Positions 1 to 10,376 of a stretch of 47,467 bases of DNA are shown piece after piece. This stretch comes from Gammaproteobacteria bacterium (lineage in GTDB: Bacteria; Pseudomonadota; Gammaproteobacteria; JAKEHO01). A model generated the notes under the pieces. That model ran no database searches, had not been told where the DNA came from, and saw only the letters and a list, made by a program, of their open reading frames with translations. The DNA is taken from contig JAPUIX010000178.1 in NCBI GenBank assembly GCA_027296625.1, positions 1 to 47,467 of the forward strand. Direction: 5' to 3'. The stretch's first letter is position 1. Every line of letters starts with the position of its first letter. The position numbers and the translations under genes were made by a program.

Positions 1-438
1 AGGGAAAACCCCGATTCGCGTCGCCTAGTTGTCAGTGCATGGAACGTGGGTGAGATTGATGAAATGGCGCTCGCACCTTGTCATGTTTTTTTTCAATTTT
101 ATGTCGCAGACGGGAAGCTATCATGCCAGCTCTATCAACGAAGCGCAGATATTTTCCTGGGAGTTCCCTTCAATATTGCATCCTATTCGCTATTGACGAT
201 GATGATTGCGCAGATTACAGGACTCGAACCTGGCGAGTTCGTGCACACGTTTGGCGATGCCCACCTTTACTTGAATCATATGGAGCAGGCAGAACTGCAA
301 TTATCGAGGGTCCCCTATCCATCGCCAAAGATGCAGATAAGTAGTGAGGTCAATTCGTTGTTTGATTTTTCCTACGACGACTTTGAGTTAGTGGGTTATC
401 AATACCACCCGGCGATACGGGCTCCGATCGCAGTGTAG
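1..438 (+). CDS. thyA: Thymidylate synthase, C-terminal part (5' end outside window)
   Basis: This is the C-terminal 145 codons of thymidylate synthase, which methylates dUMP to dTMP using methylene-tetrahydrofolate. The frame is open from base 1, so the start lies upstream of the window. The fragment begins near the conserved NPDSRR segment. It carries the catalytic cysteine in the APCH motif (residue 27 of the fragment), then [14 protein letters not shown] (dUMP phosphate binding), GVPFNIASY, and the FGDAHLY and NHMEQ folate and nucleotide segments. It ends in the usual short hydrophobic tail (IRAPIAV). folA starts 16 bases downstream, so the two dTMP-cycle genes are probably one transcript. 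Identification is secure; only the missing 5' part is unseen. Confidence 0.97.
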   Translation, partial: RENPDSRRLVVSAWNVGEIDEMALAPCHVFFQFYVADGKLSCQLYQRSADIFLGVPFNIASYSLLTMMIAQITGLEPGEFVHTFGDAHLYLNHMEQAELQLSRVPYPSPKMQISSEVNSLFDFSYDDFELVGYQYHPAIRAPIAV

Positions 439-454
439 ATTGGATACTGTTGCG

Positions 455-943
455 ATGATCATTTCCATCGTCGTTGCCATGGACGAGAATTGTGTGATTG
501 GTGCTAATGGCGCGCTGCCCTGGCACCTGCCCGCGGATTTGCAACACTTTCGCTCAATCACGATGGGCAAGCCGATTGTGATGGGCCGCAGGACCCATCA
601 AGCAATCGGCCGAGCGTTGCCGGGACGGAAGAACATCGTGGTCACCCGGGACCGTGATTTTCAAGCGCCTGGATCTGTCATTGTCCGCTCCTTGGAAGAG
701 GCATTTGTGGAAGCGGGCCAAGTGGATGAGGTGATGGTCATCGGGGGCGCAGAGCTTTATGCGCAAACATTAGTCCATGCTGATCGTATTTATCTCACCG
801 AAGTCCATGCCGATGTTGGTGGCGACGTAGTATTCCCTCCCTATGACGTGGGGCAATGGCACGAGGTGCAACGAGCGGCGTTCCCTAATGATGACAGGAA
901 CCCTATTGCTTATAGCTTTGTGATCCTGGAACGGCGGCCCTAA
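455..943 (+). CDS. folA: Dihydrofolate reductase
   Basis: This 162-residue enzyme reduces dihydrofolate to tetrahydrofolate with NADPH, regenerating the folate that ThyA oxidises. The ATG at 455 is chosen because MIISIVVAMDENCVIG matches the first strand of the family; an in-frame TTG at 440 would add five unsupported residues. Visible motifs are GANGALPWHLPADL (substrate loop with the conserved Asp), the GRRTHQAIGRALPGR cofactor segment, VIGGAELYAQ, and the TEV strand near the end. Length is normal. The gene lies 16 bases after thyA. Its stop overlaps the convergent apaH stop by 4 bases, so no terminator fits between them. Confidence 0.97.
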   Translation: MIISIVVAMDENCVIGANGALPWHLPADLQHFRSITMGKPIVMGRRTHQAIGRALPGRKNIVVTRDRDFQAPGSVIVRSLEEAFVEAGQVDEVMVIGGAELYAQTLVHADRIYLTEVHADVGGDVVFPPYDVGQWHEVQRAAFPNDDRNPIAYSFVILERRP

Positions 944-1782
944 TCACTAGTCTGTGCACGCGCTTTGCAAGGGACGCTGAAGTACTGCAAATCATCTAAT
1001 CGTACGGCTGTTAATTGCCCGCCCCATACGCAGCCGGTGTCAAGCGGATGGACTCCCTGTGACTCATAATGCTTGTCAGCCAAGTGCAAGGTGGACCAGT
1101 GTCCGAAGATGATCTGCAGGTCCTGGCTGCGACGTCCGGTGATCTCGAACCAGGGAATAAGCGCGGAAGTGCCATCCACTGGTGGCCCTTTCTCTTCGAG
1201 GGCCAGACGTCCAACTTTGTCGCAAAAGCGCAAACGGGTGAAGCAGTTAGTGATAAACCGCAGCCTGTCCCAGCCGCTTAGCTCCTCTGACCAGCAATCG
1301 GGCTGATTCCCGTACATATTATCCAAATAGACTGGGTAGTCTGCGCCCCTCAATGCGGATGTAACTTCCACCGCACATTGCCGAGCTAAGGTGAGATCCC
1401 ATTGGGGTGGTAGCCCTGCATGGATGAGTGTGAAACCGAGTAATGCATCGTGATGGATGAGCGGCAGGTGCCGGAGCCAATCGAGCAGCGCTTGTGAGTC
1501 GGGCGCGGCTAAGACACCGTCGAGCGTCGGGTTAGAACGGACCTTGTTATTATGTGCGTGTGCAACAGACAATAGGTGAAGATCATGGTTTCCCAGTACG
1601 GTGGTGGCGCTTTCTCCAAGATCTTTGACAAATCGTAACACCTCCAGCGATTGTGGCCCGCGGTTAACGAGATCGCCGGTAAGCCAGAGCCGGTCAGTCG
1701 CCGGAGCAAATTGGATGCGATCAAGGAGCGTCAGAAATTCGCTGTAACAACCTTGTATATCGCCAACGGCGTAGGTTGCCAT
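940..1782 (-). CDS. apaH: Bis(5'-nucleosyl)-tetraphosphatase (symmetrical)
   Basis: ApaH hydrolyses diadenosine tetraphosphate to two ADP, and in enterobacteria also removes Np4 caps from RNA. The 280 residues match the family length. The metallophosphatase signature is intact: GDIQGC at residues 7-12, GDLVNRGP near 36-43, GNHD near 64-67, then the later HAG and GH motifs that complete the metal site. The ATG at 1782 gives a start that aligns directly with the family (MATYAVGDIQGC). It follows apaG by 16 bases in the same direction, the usual apaG-apaH pair. No secretion signal is seen, so it is cytoplasmic. Confidence 0.97.
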   Translation of the reverse strand: MATYAVGDIQGCYSEFLTLLDRIQFAPATDRLWLTGDLVNRGPQSLEVLRFVKDLGESATTVLGNHDLHLLSVAHAHNNKVRSNPTLDGVLAAPDSQALLDWLRHLPLIHHDALLGFTLIHAGLPPQWDLTLARQCAVEVTSALRGADYPVYLDNMYGNQPDCWSEELSGWDRLRFITNCFTRLRFCDKVGRLALEEKGPPVDGTSALIPWFEITGRRSQDLQIIFGHWSTLHLADKHYESQGVHPLDTGCVWGGQLTAVRLDDLQYFSVPCKARAQTSD

Positions 1783-1798
1783 CGTATGCTAAGAAGCG

Positions 1799-2191
1799 CT
1801 AGTGAAGTGACGTTGGAGTCGATAGGCTGAAGGCGGGGATCTCTGCGTCAAATTCCACACCATCATCGGCAAGCATTTGATACGTTCCTTGCATGCAACC
1901 GACCGGCGTTTCTAACATGGCTGCACTTGTATAACGGTAAGCCTCACTCGGTCGCAAATAGGGCTGCTCGCCAACTACTCCTTCACCGCGAACCTCTTGG
2001 ACCTTCTCGTTTGCATCGGTAATGATCCAGTGGCGCGTTAACAACTTGGCGGGGATGTTGCCCATATTTTTTATGGTAATCGTGTATGCGAATACATAAC
2101 GGTTAAGCTCCGGTACAGACTGGTCTTCAACGTAGGCGCTTTCCACCTCGACGGAAATCTTATATACCGGTTGTTCTGCCATGGCGTTCAT
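1799..2191 (-). CDS. apaG: ApaG domain protein
   Basis: ApaG is a small Ig-fold protein of about 125-130 residues with no firmly established biochemical role (historically tied to Co2+/Mg2+ phenotypes). The sequence shows the family hallmarks: VEDQSVPELNRYVFAYTITI, the NMGNIPAKLLTRHWIITDA strand pair, the GEGVVGEQPYLRPSE segment with its glycine-rich turn, YRYTSAAMLETPVGCMQG, and a final acidic FDAEIPAF. The reading frame extends nine codons further upstream, but an ATG at 2191 (130 residues, preceded by AGGTG) or 2182 (127 residues) fits the family better. It sits directly upstream of apaH in one unit. Here it is separated from rsmA, its common upstream neighbour. Confidence 0.93.
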   Translation of the reverse strand: MNAMAEQPVYKISVEVESAYVEDQSVPELNRYVFAYTITIKNMGNIPAKLLTRHWIITDANEKVQEVRGEGVVGEQPYLRPSEAYRYTSAAMLETPVGCMQGTYQMLADDGVEFDAEIPAFSLSTPTSLH

Positions 2192-2230
2192 TTCACCTGA
2201 ATCGCATGAAGCGCGCAAGCAGCAGTGGAA

Positions 2231-3751
2231 CTATGCAGTCTGCAACTCCAACCGTTCCAGGCGCCGATATGAAATCGCTTCGCTAAGATGAGGTGTTTCA
2301 ATAGTATCGTTGCCGGAAAGGTCCGCGACGGTTCGAGCAACTTTCAGGATCCGGTGCATGGCGCGTGCCGAGAGGCCTAACCGCTCGATGGCGGATTCCA
2401 GCAAGTTTAAATCAGACTTGCTCAAGCGACAGAATCGCTCAACTTCACGATTGTTGAGTTGCCCGTTCGACTTACCAGCGCGATCGAGCTGGCGCTGATA
2501 AGCCGATTGCACACGTGCTTGTACTGCGCGACTGGTGTCGCTCCTTGACCTGTTTTGATCCAATAAAACCTCACGTGCTACGCTGGGGACCTCGATGTGC
2601 ATATCGATGCGGTCAAGCAGCGGCCCCGATATCCTGCTCCGGTACCGTTGCACTTGGTCAATAGTACAGTGGCACCGGCCGCTGCGATCGCCAAGGTAGC
2701 CGCAAGGGCAAGGATTCATGGAAGCAATCAGCTGGAAGCGCGCTGGGAAGTCCGCCTGATGGGCGGCGCGGGATATGGTGATGTGCCCAGACTCCATCGG
2801 CTGCCGGAGCACTTCCAAGACGCGTCGATCAAATTCCGGGAGCTCATCTAGAAACAGTACACCGTTATGGGCCAGGGAGATCTCTCCAGGGCCCGGATGG
2901 CTGCCGCCGCCGACCAGCGCCACCCCGGATGCCGTATGGTGGGGTGAACGAAAGGGGCGTTGTTTCCACTGCGCCATGTTGAAGCCGAGCGTACTGACAG
3001 AGGCCACTGCGGCGGCGCTCAATGCTTGGTCTTCGGTCATGGGTGGCAAGATCCCAGATAGGCGACTGGCTAGCATTGTCTTGCCGGTCCCAGGCGGCCC
3101 GATCATCAAAAGGTTGTGCCCCCCGGCCGCGGCGATCTCAAGCGCGCGTTTCGCGTGGTGCTGAGCCCGCACATCTGACAGGTCGTCGGTATTGTGAGGT
3201 TGCGGGACCTTGAACGTACTCGTGTGCGCGGGGATTTCAGTGTGATTGCTCAGATGGGCGCAGACCTCAAGGAGGTGCTTGCTCGGCAATACGGTTGCGC
3301 CCGCAACCAGCGCTGCTTCGTCGGCATTTTCTTCTGGAACAATGAGGCTGCGTCGTGCGCCGCGCGCAGCCAGTGCCACCGGTAATACCCCGCGAATAAG
3401 ACGCAACTCGCCAGTCAGTGCCAGTTCACCGACGAATTCGTAATTGGCGAGGGGTGTTACTGGGATCTGGCCGGACGCAGCAAGGATGCCGAGGGCAATG
3501 GGCAGATCAAAACGACCGCCTTCCTTAGGAAGATCTGCCGGCGCGAGATTGATGGTAATGCGTCGTAATGGAAAATCGAACCGGTTATTGATCAAAGCGC
3601 TGCGTACGCGGTCCTTGCTTTCCTTAACCGCAGCCTCGGGTAGGCCTACGATGGAGAGACCCGGGAGCCCGCTCGAAAGGTGAACCTCAACGGTTACAAG
3701 CGGGGCATGGATCCCCACTTGAGCCCGGCTGTAGATGATGGCTAGGGACAT
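2231..3751 (-). CDS. comM: YifB/ComM family Mg-chelatase-like AAA+ ATPase
   Basis: A 506-residue AAA+ ATPase of the YifB/ComM family. ComM is a hexameric helicase that drives branch migration of incoming single-stranded DNA during natural transformation. Residues 1-170 form the N-terminal Lon-like domain (GLPGLSIVGLPEAAVKES, NLAPADLPKEG). The Walker A motif GPPGTGKT is at 218-225, followed by the FRSPHHTAS segment, a Walker B region (VLFLDELPEF) and the CPCGYLGD..CHC cysteine cluster typical of Mg-chelatase-like proteins. The C-terminal domain ends with YRRLERL. Length is normal. In pseudomonads comM also lies beside ubiK and glnK-amtB, as here. Presence of ComM alone does not prove competence. 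Confidence 0.95.
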   Translation of the reverse strand: MSLAIIYSRAQVGIHAPLVTVEVHLSSGLPGLSIVGLPEAAVKESKDRVRSALINNRFDFPLRRITINLAPADLPKEGGRFDLPIALGILAASGQIPVTPLANYEFVGELALTGELRLIRGVLPVALAARGARRSLIVPEENADEAALVAGATVLPSKHLLEVCAHLSNHTEIPAHTSTFKVPQPHNTDDLSDVRAQHHAKRALEIAAAGGHNLLMIGPPGTGKTMLASRLSGILPPMTEDQALSAAAVASVSTLGFNMAQWKQRPFRSPHHTASGVALVGGGSHPGPGEISLAHNGVLFLDELPEFDRRVLEVLRQPMESGHITISRAAHQADFPARFQLIASMNPCPCGYLGDRSGRCHCTIDQVQRYRSRISGPLLDRIDMHIEVPSVAREVLLDQNRSRSDTSRAVQARVQSAYQRQLDRAGKSNGQLNNREVERFCRLSKSDLNLLESAIERLGLSARAMHRILKVARTVADLSGNDTIETPHLSEAISYRRLERLELQTA

Positions 3752-3925
3752 GGACTGCTTTTGTTGCCGCTAGGGCTTTTTGTTTTCGTCCTCGCATCGC
3801 TTTGCGCTTAAGCGAATTGTCGGCTCACGAATACGATAATACTGACTCGCAGCCCCGTCGTTGTACGTTACGCATGTCGATGATCGCACACGCAGAGGGG
3901 CTTTGCGGATCCCCTTTTTAGAGCT

Positions 3926-4222
3926 TTAGCGCTTCTTGTTGCGGCCTTTCGACTTTGAGCTGGCTCTATTGCTCCCTTTCCCCTTTGCCTCTTTAAGCTC
4001 CCCAACACGCCGCTCCATTTCCTCAAGGCGTTCCCGGGTCCGTGCCAGAAGGGCCGCCTGCACATCAAATTCCTCTCGCGTGACCAGATCGAGGCGGGCA
4101 AGAGACGCGCTGAGTGCAGCGCGGAGATTCTTCTTTAAGTCGCGCGTGATTTGCCGGGTGTCTGCCGGCAAGGCTTCGATGATGGACTTCGTGATTTCGT
4201 CAAGCCGCCAAGTATTGGACAT
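3926..4222 (-). CDS. ubiK: Ubiquinone biosynthesis accessory factor UbiK (YqiC-like)
   Basis: A 98-residue protein of the UbiK/BMFP family, a small trimeric coiled-coil factor that binds UbiJ and supports aerobic ubiquinone biosynthesis. The core LDLVTREEFDVQAALLARTRERLEEMERRVGELK matches the family closely, with the family's SLARLDLVTREEFDVQ stretch and a long coiled coil after it. The last 20 residues are a basic Lys/Ser/Arg tail. The ATG at 4222 gives the normal length; the frame runs 19 codons further upstream but that extension looks like noise. It is divergent from the porin-glnK-amtB unit, sharing the 4223-4545 intergenic region. Confidence 0.9.
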   Translation of the reverse strand: MSNTWRLDEITKSIIEALPADTRQITRDLKKNLRAALSASLARLDLVTREEFDVQAALLARTRERLEEMERRVGELKEAKGKGSNRASSKSKGRNKKR

Positions 4223-4328
4223 GTTGTGGGCTTCACTCGCGCAAATGCTTAGGCCCGCGGCGCTAACCGCCGCTGTCAATATTTCGACAAGTTATCGCCA
4301 TGCTTGGCCTAAAGCAAGCGAGTTGCCC

Positions 4329-4345
4329 TGCACTAAAACGGTGCA
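4329..4345. promoter_or_regulatory. Putative NtrC-binding site 1 (palindrome)
   Basis: TGCACTAAAACGGTGCA is a near-perfect match to the enterobacterial NtrC consensus (TGCACCA-N4-TGGTGCA type, GC-N11-GC). Its centre at 4337 is about 150 bases upstream of the predicted sigma-54 start, a normal enhancer distance. Binding by an NtrC homologue is inferred; no ntrC gene is in the window. Confidence 0.7.
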
Positions 4346-4359
4346 CCCCGGACCACTTG

Positions 4360-4376
4360 TGCGCAACGAAGGTGCG
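4360..4376. promoter_or_regulatory. Putative NtrC-binding site 2 (weaker)
   Basis: TGCGCAACGAAGGTGCG keeps the GC-N11-GC frame and a perfect right half (GGTGC) with one change in the left half. Its centre lies 31 bases from site 1, about three helical turns. This resembles the tandem NtrC sites of enterobacterial glnAp2. Confidence 0.5.
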
Positions 4377-4460
4377 TGCTCTCGCACGATGGCTGATAGA
4401 TCCGTTCAGGGATTGCGTCAAGGTGGTCCGTAAATCAATTACATACTGAAAGTTCGCTGC

Positions 4461-4477
4461 TTGGCACGGATTGTGCT
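4461..4477 (+). promoter_or_regulatory. Sigma-54 (-24/-12) promoter
   Basis: TTGGCACGGATTGTGCT has the invariant GG (4463-4464) and GC (4475-4476) separated by exactly 10 bases. It matches the TTGGCACG-N4-TTGCT consensus with one mismatch. Transcription should start near 4487, giving a leader of about 58 bases before the porin gene. With the two upstream NtrC-like sites this forms a complete nitrogen-controlled promoter. Confidence 0.8.
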
Positions 4478-4545
4478 CACCGATTGCTGACGCACAGTTT
4501 AATGGCTTCGATGTTTTTAAGAAGCACGTGAAGAGGAGTATACAG

Positions 4546-5322
4546 ATGAAAACCTTAAATACATTTCTCGTTGCGGTCCTCACCGCGGGTGTGGGGCTCG
4601 CTCATGCGGAGGACTCACCCCATAGCGTTAGCGCAAACGTCGCCATCGTAACGGACTATGTCTTCCGAGGCATTTCCCAGACCAATGAAGATCCCGCCAT
4701 TCAGGGCGGCTTTGACTATGGCTTCGATTTTTCCGAGCCGGCCGCATTTTATGCCGGGGTGTGGGCCTCCAATGTGGAATTCAATGAAAACGCGGCTGCA
4801 CTGATACCGGTGAACGAAGCGACCATCGAGATCGACTTCTACGGCGGCTTTAATGGTCAAATCATGGGCGCTGACTGGGATGTCGGCGGCCTCTACTACT
4901 TCTATCCCAGCAGCCCAGGTACCCTCAGCTTCGATTACGGCGAAGCGTATGGTTCTCTCGGCTACGCCTTTGGGCCCGTCGACGCCAAGGCAGGCCTCAA
5001 CTACAGCCCGGACTACTACGGGGCGGCTGGTGATGCCACCTGGCTCTACGGCGAGCTAGCGACATCGGCCCTGCCAGCGGGCTTCGGTCTCAGCTTTCAG
5101 CTTGCTCGGCAGTGGATTCAGAAAAATCTGACATTTGGTACGCCCGATTACAACACATGGAGCGTCGGGATATCGCAAAGCCCTGGGCACTTTTGGGAAA
5201 AGCTCAGTTTCATGACCTTAGAGCTGAAGTACATCGATACGGACTTAAGTAGCACCGAGTGCTTTGGCGGCGGCAGCATCTGTGATGGCAGGATCGTTTT
5301 CATGGTCTCTGGGAGTATTTGA
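4546..5322 (+). CDS. TorF-family putative outer-membrane porin
   Basis: A 258-residue outer-membrane beta-barrel protein. Residues 1-21 are a clear signal peptide ending LAHA before EDSPHS. The mature part opens with VSANVAIVTDYVFRGISQTNEDPAIQGGFDYGF, the signature of the TorF putative-porin family. Alternating aromatic strands follow (WDVGGLYYFYPSS, YGSLGYAFGPVDAKAGLNYSPDYYG, WSVGISQSPG). A cysteine pair near the end (ECFGGGSICDG) may form a loop disulfide. The ATG at 4546 is chosen for its GAGGAG ribosome site at 4532-4537 and signal peptide; the frame starts 25 codons earlier without support. It is first in a nitrogen-regulated unit with glnK-amtB, suggesting passage of a small nitrogen compound; the substrate is inferred only. 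Confidence 0.85.
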   Translation: MKTLNTFLVAVLTAGVGLAHAEDSPHSVSANVAIVTDYVFRGISQTNEDPAIQGGFDYGFDFSEPAAFYAGVWASNVEFNENAAALIPVNEATIEIDFYGGFNGQIMGADWDVGGLYYFYPSSPGTLSFDYGEAYGSLGYAFGPVDAKAGLNYSPDYYGAAGDATWLYGELATSALPAGFGLSFQLARQWIQKNLTFGTPDYNTWSVGISQSPGHFWEKLSFMTLELKYIDTDLSSTECFGGGSICDGRIVFMVSGSI

Positions 5323-5721
<399 letters not shown>

Positions 5722-5747
5722 CCTGGGCGCTTTGAGGAGAGAATGAA

Positions 5748-7076
<1,329 letters not shown>

Positions 7077-7102
7077 CGCAATCACTCCTCTGCGTAAGTT
7101 CT

Positions 7103-7127
7103 ACGGGCGCTTCGGCGCCCGTTTTTT
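7103..7127 (+). terminator. Rho-independent terminator after amtB copy 1
   Basis: An 8-bp GC-rich stem (ACGGGCGC 7103-7110 with GCGCCCGT 7115-7122) is capped by a stable TTCG tetraloop and followed by five more Ts. It separates the first glnK-amtB pair from the second. Confidence 0.93.
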
Positions 7128-7235
7128 ATGGCCGCCGCCGGCGGGGCTCAAAGCTTGGGCGTCCGAAATCCCCGTGGATGGGGTAGTTTCAGGAGCGCCG
7201 GATTACGATATAGTGTGAGCGTGGGGGGGTAATGA

Positions 7236-7625
<390 letters not shown>

Positions 7626-7651
7626 ATCGTAATAGGGGGAGGAGAGAAATT

Positions 7652-8959
7652 ATGACTGCTTTTTGCAAGTGCATTATCGTATTCGTTACCGGTACGCTCA
7701 TATCAGTGCTACCGTTGCTCGCTCTTGCCCAAGGCGATGGCGAGCTCAATGAGGGTAATACGGCCTGGTTATTGACGTCCACTGCACTGGTGCTGTTAAT
7801 GACCCTCCCCGGTCTGGCGCTGTTTTATTGTGGCATGGTGCGCAGGAAGAATGTGCTTTCTGTGCTCATGCAGACTTTTGCCATCACCTGCCTGGTGTCC
7901 GTCCTGTGGTTGCTGTTTATCTACGGCTTGGCGTTTGGCGATGGTGGCGCAGCGAACAGGGTGATTGGTTCCGGCAAGGTCCTTTTGGACGGGGTCGGGG
8001 TGGATGGTTTAAGCGGAGATATTCCAGAAACCGTGTTTTTCATGTTCCAGATGACATTTGCCATCATTACACCCGTGCTCGTTATTGGCGGCTACGCGGA
8101 GCGCATTAAATTCTCTGCGGTGCTATGGTTTACCGCGGCCTGGATGATTCTGGTCTACGCGCCGGTCTGTCACTGGGTGTGGGGTGGCGGCTGGCTTGGT
8201 GAGCTGGGGTTCATGGACTTTGCGGGCGGCAGCGTCGTGCACATCAACTGCGGCGTGGCGGCCATCGTGGCGGCCGTGGTGTTGCGCAATCGTAAGGGGT
8301 TCCCCGATACGGCAATGCCGCCGCACAACATGACACTAACCGTGGCCGGTGCCGCCATGCTTTGGGTCGGCTGGTTTGGATTTAACGCCGGCAGCGCCCT
8401 GGCCGCGGACGGCAACGCCGGGATGGCCATGGTTGCGACGCACACCGCTGCGGCGGCCGGGGCTCTGTCATGGATGACGTGTGAGTGGATCAGGCACGGT
8501 AAGCCGAGTGTCCTTGGCCTCGTCACGGGAATGGTGGCGGGGCTGGCTACGATTACGCCGGCCTCCGGTTATGTCGGTCCCGTGGGTGCGTTGATTATCG
8601 GCATCGCCGCGGGTGTAGTTTGTTACTTTGCCACGCAATTCATCAAACGGTCCCTCAAGATCGATGATTCGCTGGATGTCTTTCCCGTCCACGGGGTAGG
8701 TGGCGCGTTAGGGTTATTGTTGACAGCCGTATTTGCGGCTGGGGCCTTCGGCGGCTTGGGTCTTGCGGAAGACGTTGGGATCGGTGGTCAGTTTGTGACG
8801 CAGCTGGTTGGCGTGTTGGCCACCTTAATTTGGTGCGGCGTGCTGAGTTACATCATTTTAAAGATCATCGACGCGACCATTGGGCTGCGGGTTACGGAAG
8901 ACGAAGAGACAGAAGGCCTCGATCTCGTGCTGCACGACGAGCGCGGCTACAATCTATAA
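7652..8959 (+). CDS. amtB: Ammonium transporter Amt (copy 2)
   Basis: A 435-residue Amt channel paralogous to copy 1. The N-terminus is a signal-like hydrophobic stretch ending LALA at about residue 26. The pore twin histidines are His197 (SVVHINCG) and His347 (FPVHGVGG). CHWVWGGGWLG and the C-terminal VTEDEETEGLDLVLHDERGYNL tail are intact, so GlnK control is likely. A GGGGGAGGAGAG ribosome site precedes the ATG. It differs from copy 1 in the N-terminus, in several helix faces, and in a shorter segment before the first helix. The paired PII/Amt arrangement suggests each channel has its own cognate regulator. A bidirectional terminator follows. Confidence 0.96.
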   Translation: MTAFCKCIIVFVTGTLISVLPLLALAQGDGELNEGNTAWLLTSTALVLLMTLPGLALFYCGMVRRKNVLSVLMQTFAITCLVSVLWLLFIYGLAFGDGGAANRVIGSGKVLLDGVGVDGLSGDIPETVFFMFQMTFAIITPVLVIGGYAERIKFSAVLWFTAAWMILVYAPVCHWVWGGGWLGELGFMDFAGGSVVHINCGVAAIVAAVVLRNRKGFPDTAMPPHNMTLTVAGAAMLWVGWFGFNAGSALAADGNAGMAMVATHTAAAAGALSWMTCEWIRHGKPSVLGLVTGMVAGLATITPASGYVGPVGALIIGIAAGVVCYFATQFIKRSLKIDDSLDVFPVHGVGGALGLLLTAVFAAGAFGGLGLAEDVGIGGQFVTQLVGVLATLIWCGVLSYIILKIIDATIGLRVTEDEETEGLDLVLHDERGYNL

Positions 8960-8977
8960 AATGTATGACTACCTGGC

Positions 8978-9007
8978 AAAAAGCGGGCGCATAAACGCCC
9001 GCTTTTT
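8978..9007 (+). terminator. Terminator after amtB copy 2
   Basis: A perfect 12-bp stem, AAAAAGCGGGCG (8978-8989) with CGCCCGCTTTTT (8996-9007), has a 6-base loop. The A-run and T-run make it able to work on either strand; on + it ends the second glnK-amtB transcript. Confidence 0.93.
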
Positions 9008-9287
9008 GCTTAATTCGTAACTACTTGTTGTCAGTAGGCGTGACCTCCAGCTTTTCGGCAGGTCATTCTGAGGCGGGTCATGGCTTTTCCGAAGCTTGTC
9101 GATGAAGCGCTAAGGCATCCGTCTTCTGAATGTCTCACGGTTTTCCGATAGGGCAGGATAAAGACTGGCGTCTCGGGGTTATTCGACGCGTAGCGCCGTG
9201 GGGCTCTGTTAATATGTGGGGGGAGTGCATAGAATGACCCGCCGGCAAGTTGTTGGCTTTTGATAGTGAGTCTTGTCGAGGGACTTT
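9008..9287. other. Intergenic region upstream of the cNMP-binding gene
   Basis: About 280 bases without a credible gene. A TAATAT-like -10 (GTTAATATG near 9210) could serve the downstream gene but has no good -35 partner. Nothing else is recognised. Confidence 0.5.
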
Positions 9288-10343
9288 ATGACTAATCAAA
9301 AACTAGTTGATAAGGCGTTACTCAAAACCCTGGTACCACCGAGCGCGCTGAATCCGGAAAATTTTCAGGAGCTCGCGGGTAAGGCCGTGGTTGAAGAAAT
9401 CGCGCCGGGTAACACAATATTTAAACAGGGGGAGAAGGACGGTAAGGTGGTCTACCTGCTGGAAGGCGAAGTAAATCTATTTTCCAATAAGGGTCAAGAA
9501 ACTGTTATCCGATCCGGTACCGATATCGCCAAGCACCCCCTCGCCAATCAGCAACCCCGCCAACGGACAGCAACGGCAAAGACCCCCTGCAAGATCACGC
9601 GATTTTATAGCAGTCTGCTCGATATCTTGTTGACATGGGACCAAATGGCCGGCATTGAGGTAGATGAATTACAACGGGAAAATAAAGAAGCGTCTGACGA
9701 TGGAGATTGGATGACGCGCATCCTGCAATCGAAGGCTTTTTTGCAAGTTCCTCCCGCTAACATTCATGCCATGTTCATGCGCATGCAGGAGGTGCCCGCA
9801 CGGGCTGGCGAGATGATCATCAAACAAAACGACGAAGGGGATTACTACTACATCATCAAGTCAGGCAAGTGCAAGGTCACGCGCACGTCCAAGACGGGTG
9901 CACAGCTAACTCTGGCGCAATTATCTGAAGGTGATGCCTTCGGTGAGGAGGCGTTGCTCTCAGAAGACAAACGGAATGCCAACGTGATCATGGTAACGGA
10001 CGGCTTCTTGATGCGGCTTTCCAAGGATGATTTCAATGAGCTTTTGAAGGAACCGGTATTGAACTGGGTTATAAAATCCGAAGCGGACGCCATGATTAAA
10101 GATGGGGCGGCGTGGTTAGACGTGCGGTTAGAAAGCGAGCATAAGAATTCGGCGATCGAAGGCAGTATGAATCTACCGCTGTTCATGCTTCGGCTGAAAG
10201 CTGGTGGTTTAGATTCGAGCCGGAAATATATTGTTTACTGTGACACGGGGCGCCGGAGTTCTGCTGCTGCATTCCTGCTCAACCAACGAGGTTTGCAGGC
10301 CTATGTCCTCAAGGGAGGTTTGGTTGCTCGCTCTGACCAGTAA
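9288..10343 (+). CDS. Tandem cyclic-nucleotide-binding domains with C-terminal rhodanese
   Basis: A 351-residue soluble three-domain protein. Residues about 25-110 form a degenerate cNMP-binding beta-roll (FKQGEKDGKVVYLLEGEV). Residues about 145-260 form a second one with an intact-looking phosphate-binding cassette (SEGDAFGEEALLSEDKRNANV: GE, ALL and the Arg/Ala pair). Residues about 265-350 form a rhodanese domain with Cys318 in YCDTGRRSS. Such fusions are seen in several gammaproteobacteria, but no function is established. The combination suggests a nucleotide-gated sulfurtransferase or sensor. The ATG at 9288 follows CGAGGGAC; a TTG at 9273 in frame is less likely. It is followed 33 bases later by aroE. 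Confidence 0.85.
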   Translation: MTNQKLVDKALLKTLVPPSALNPENFQELAGKAVVEEIAPGNTIFKQGEKDGKVVYLLEGEVNLFSNKGQETVIRSGTDIAKHPLANQQPRQRTATAKTPCKITRFYSSLLDILLTWDQMAGIEVDELQRENKEASDDGDWMTRILQSKAFLQVPPANIHAMFMRMQEVPARAGEMIIKQNDEGDYYYIIKSGKCKVTRTSKTGAQLTLAQLSEGDAFGEEALLSEDKRNANVIMVTDGFLMRLSKDDFNELLKEPVLNWVIKSEADAMIKDGAAWLDVRLESEHKNSAIEGSMNLPLFMLRLKAGGLDSSRKYIVYCDTGRRSSAAAFLLNQRGLQAYVLKGGLVARSDQ

Positions 10344-10376
10344 AGCTCCTGAGTAACGAGAATCACTGCGGCCATC

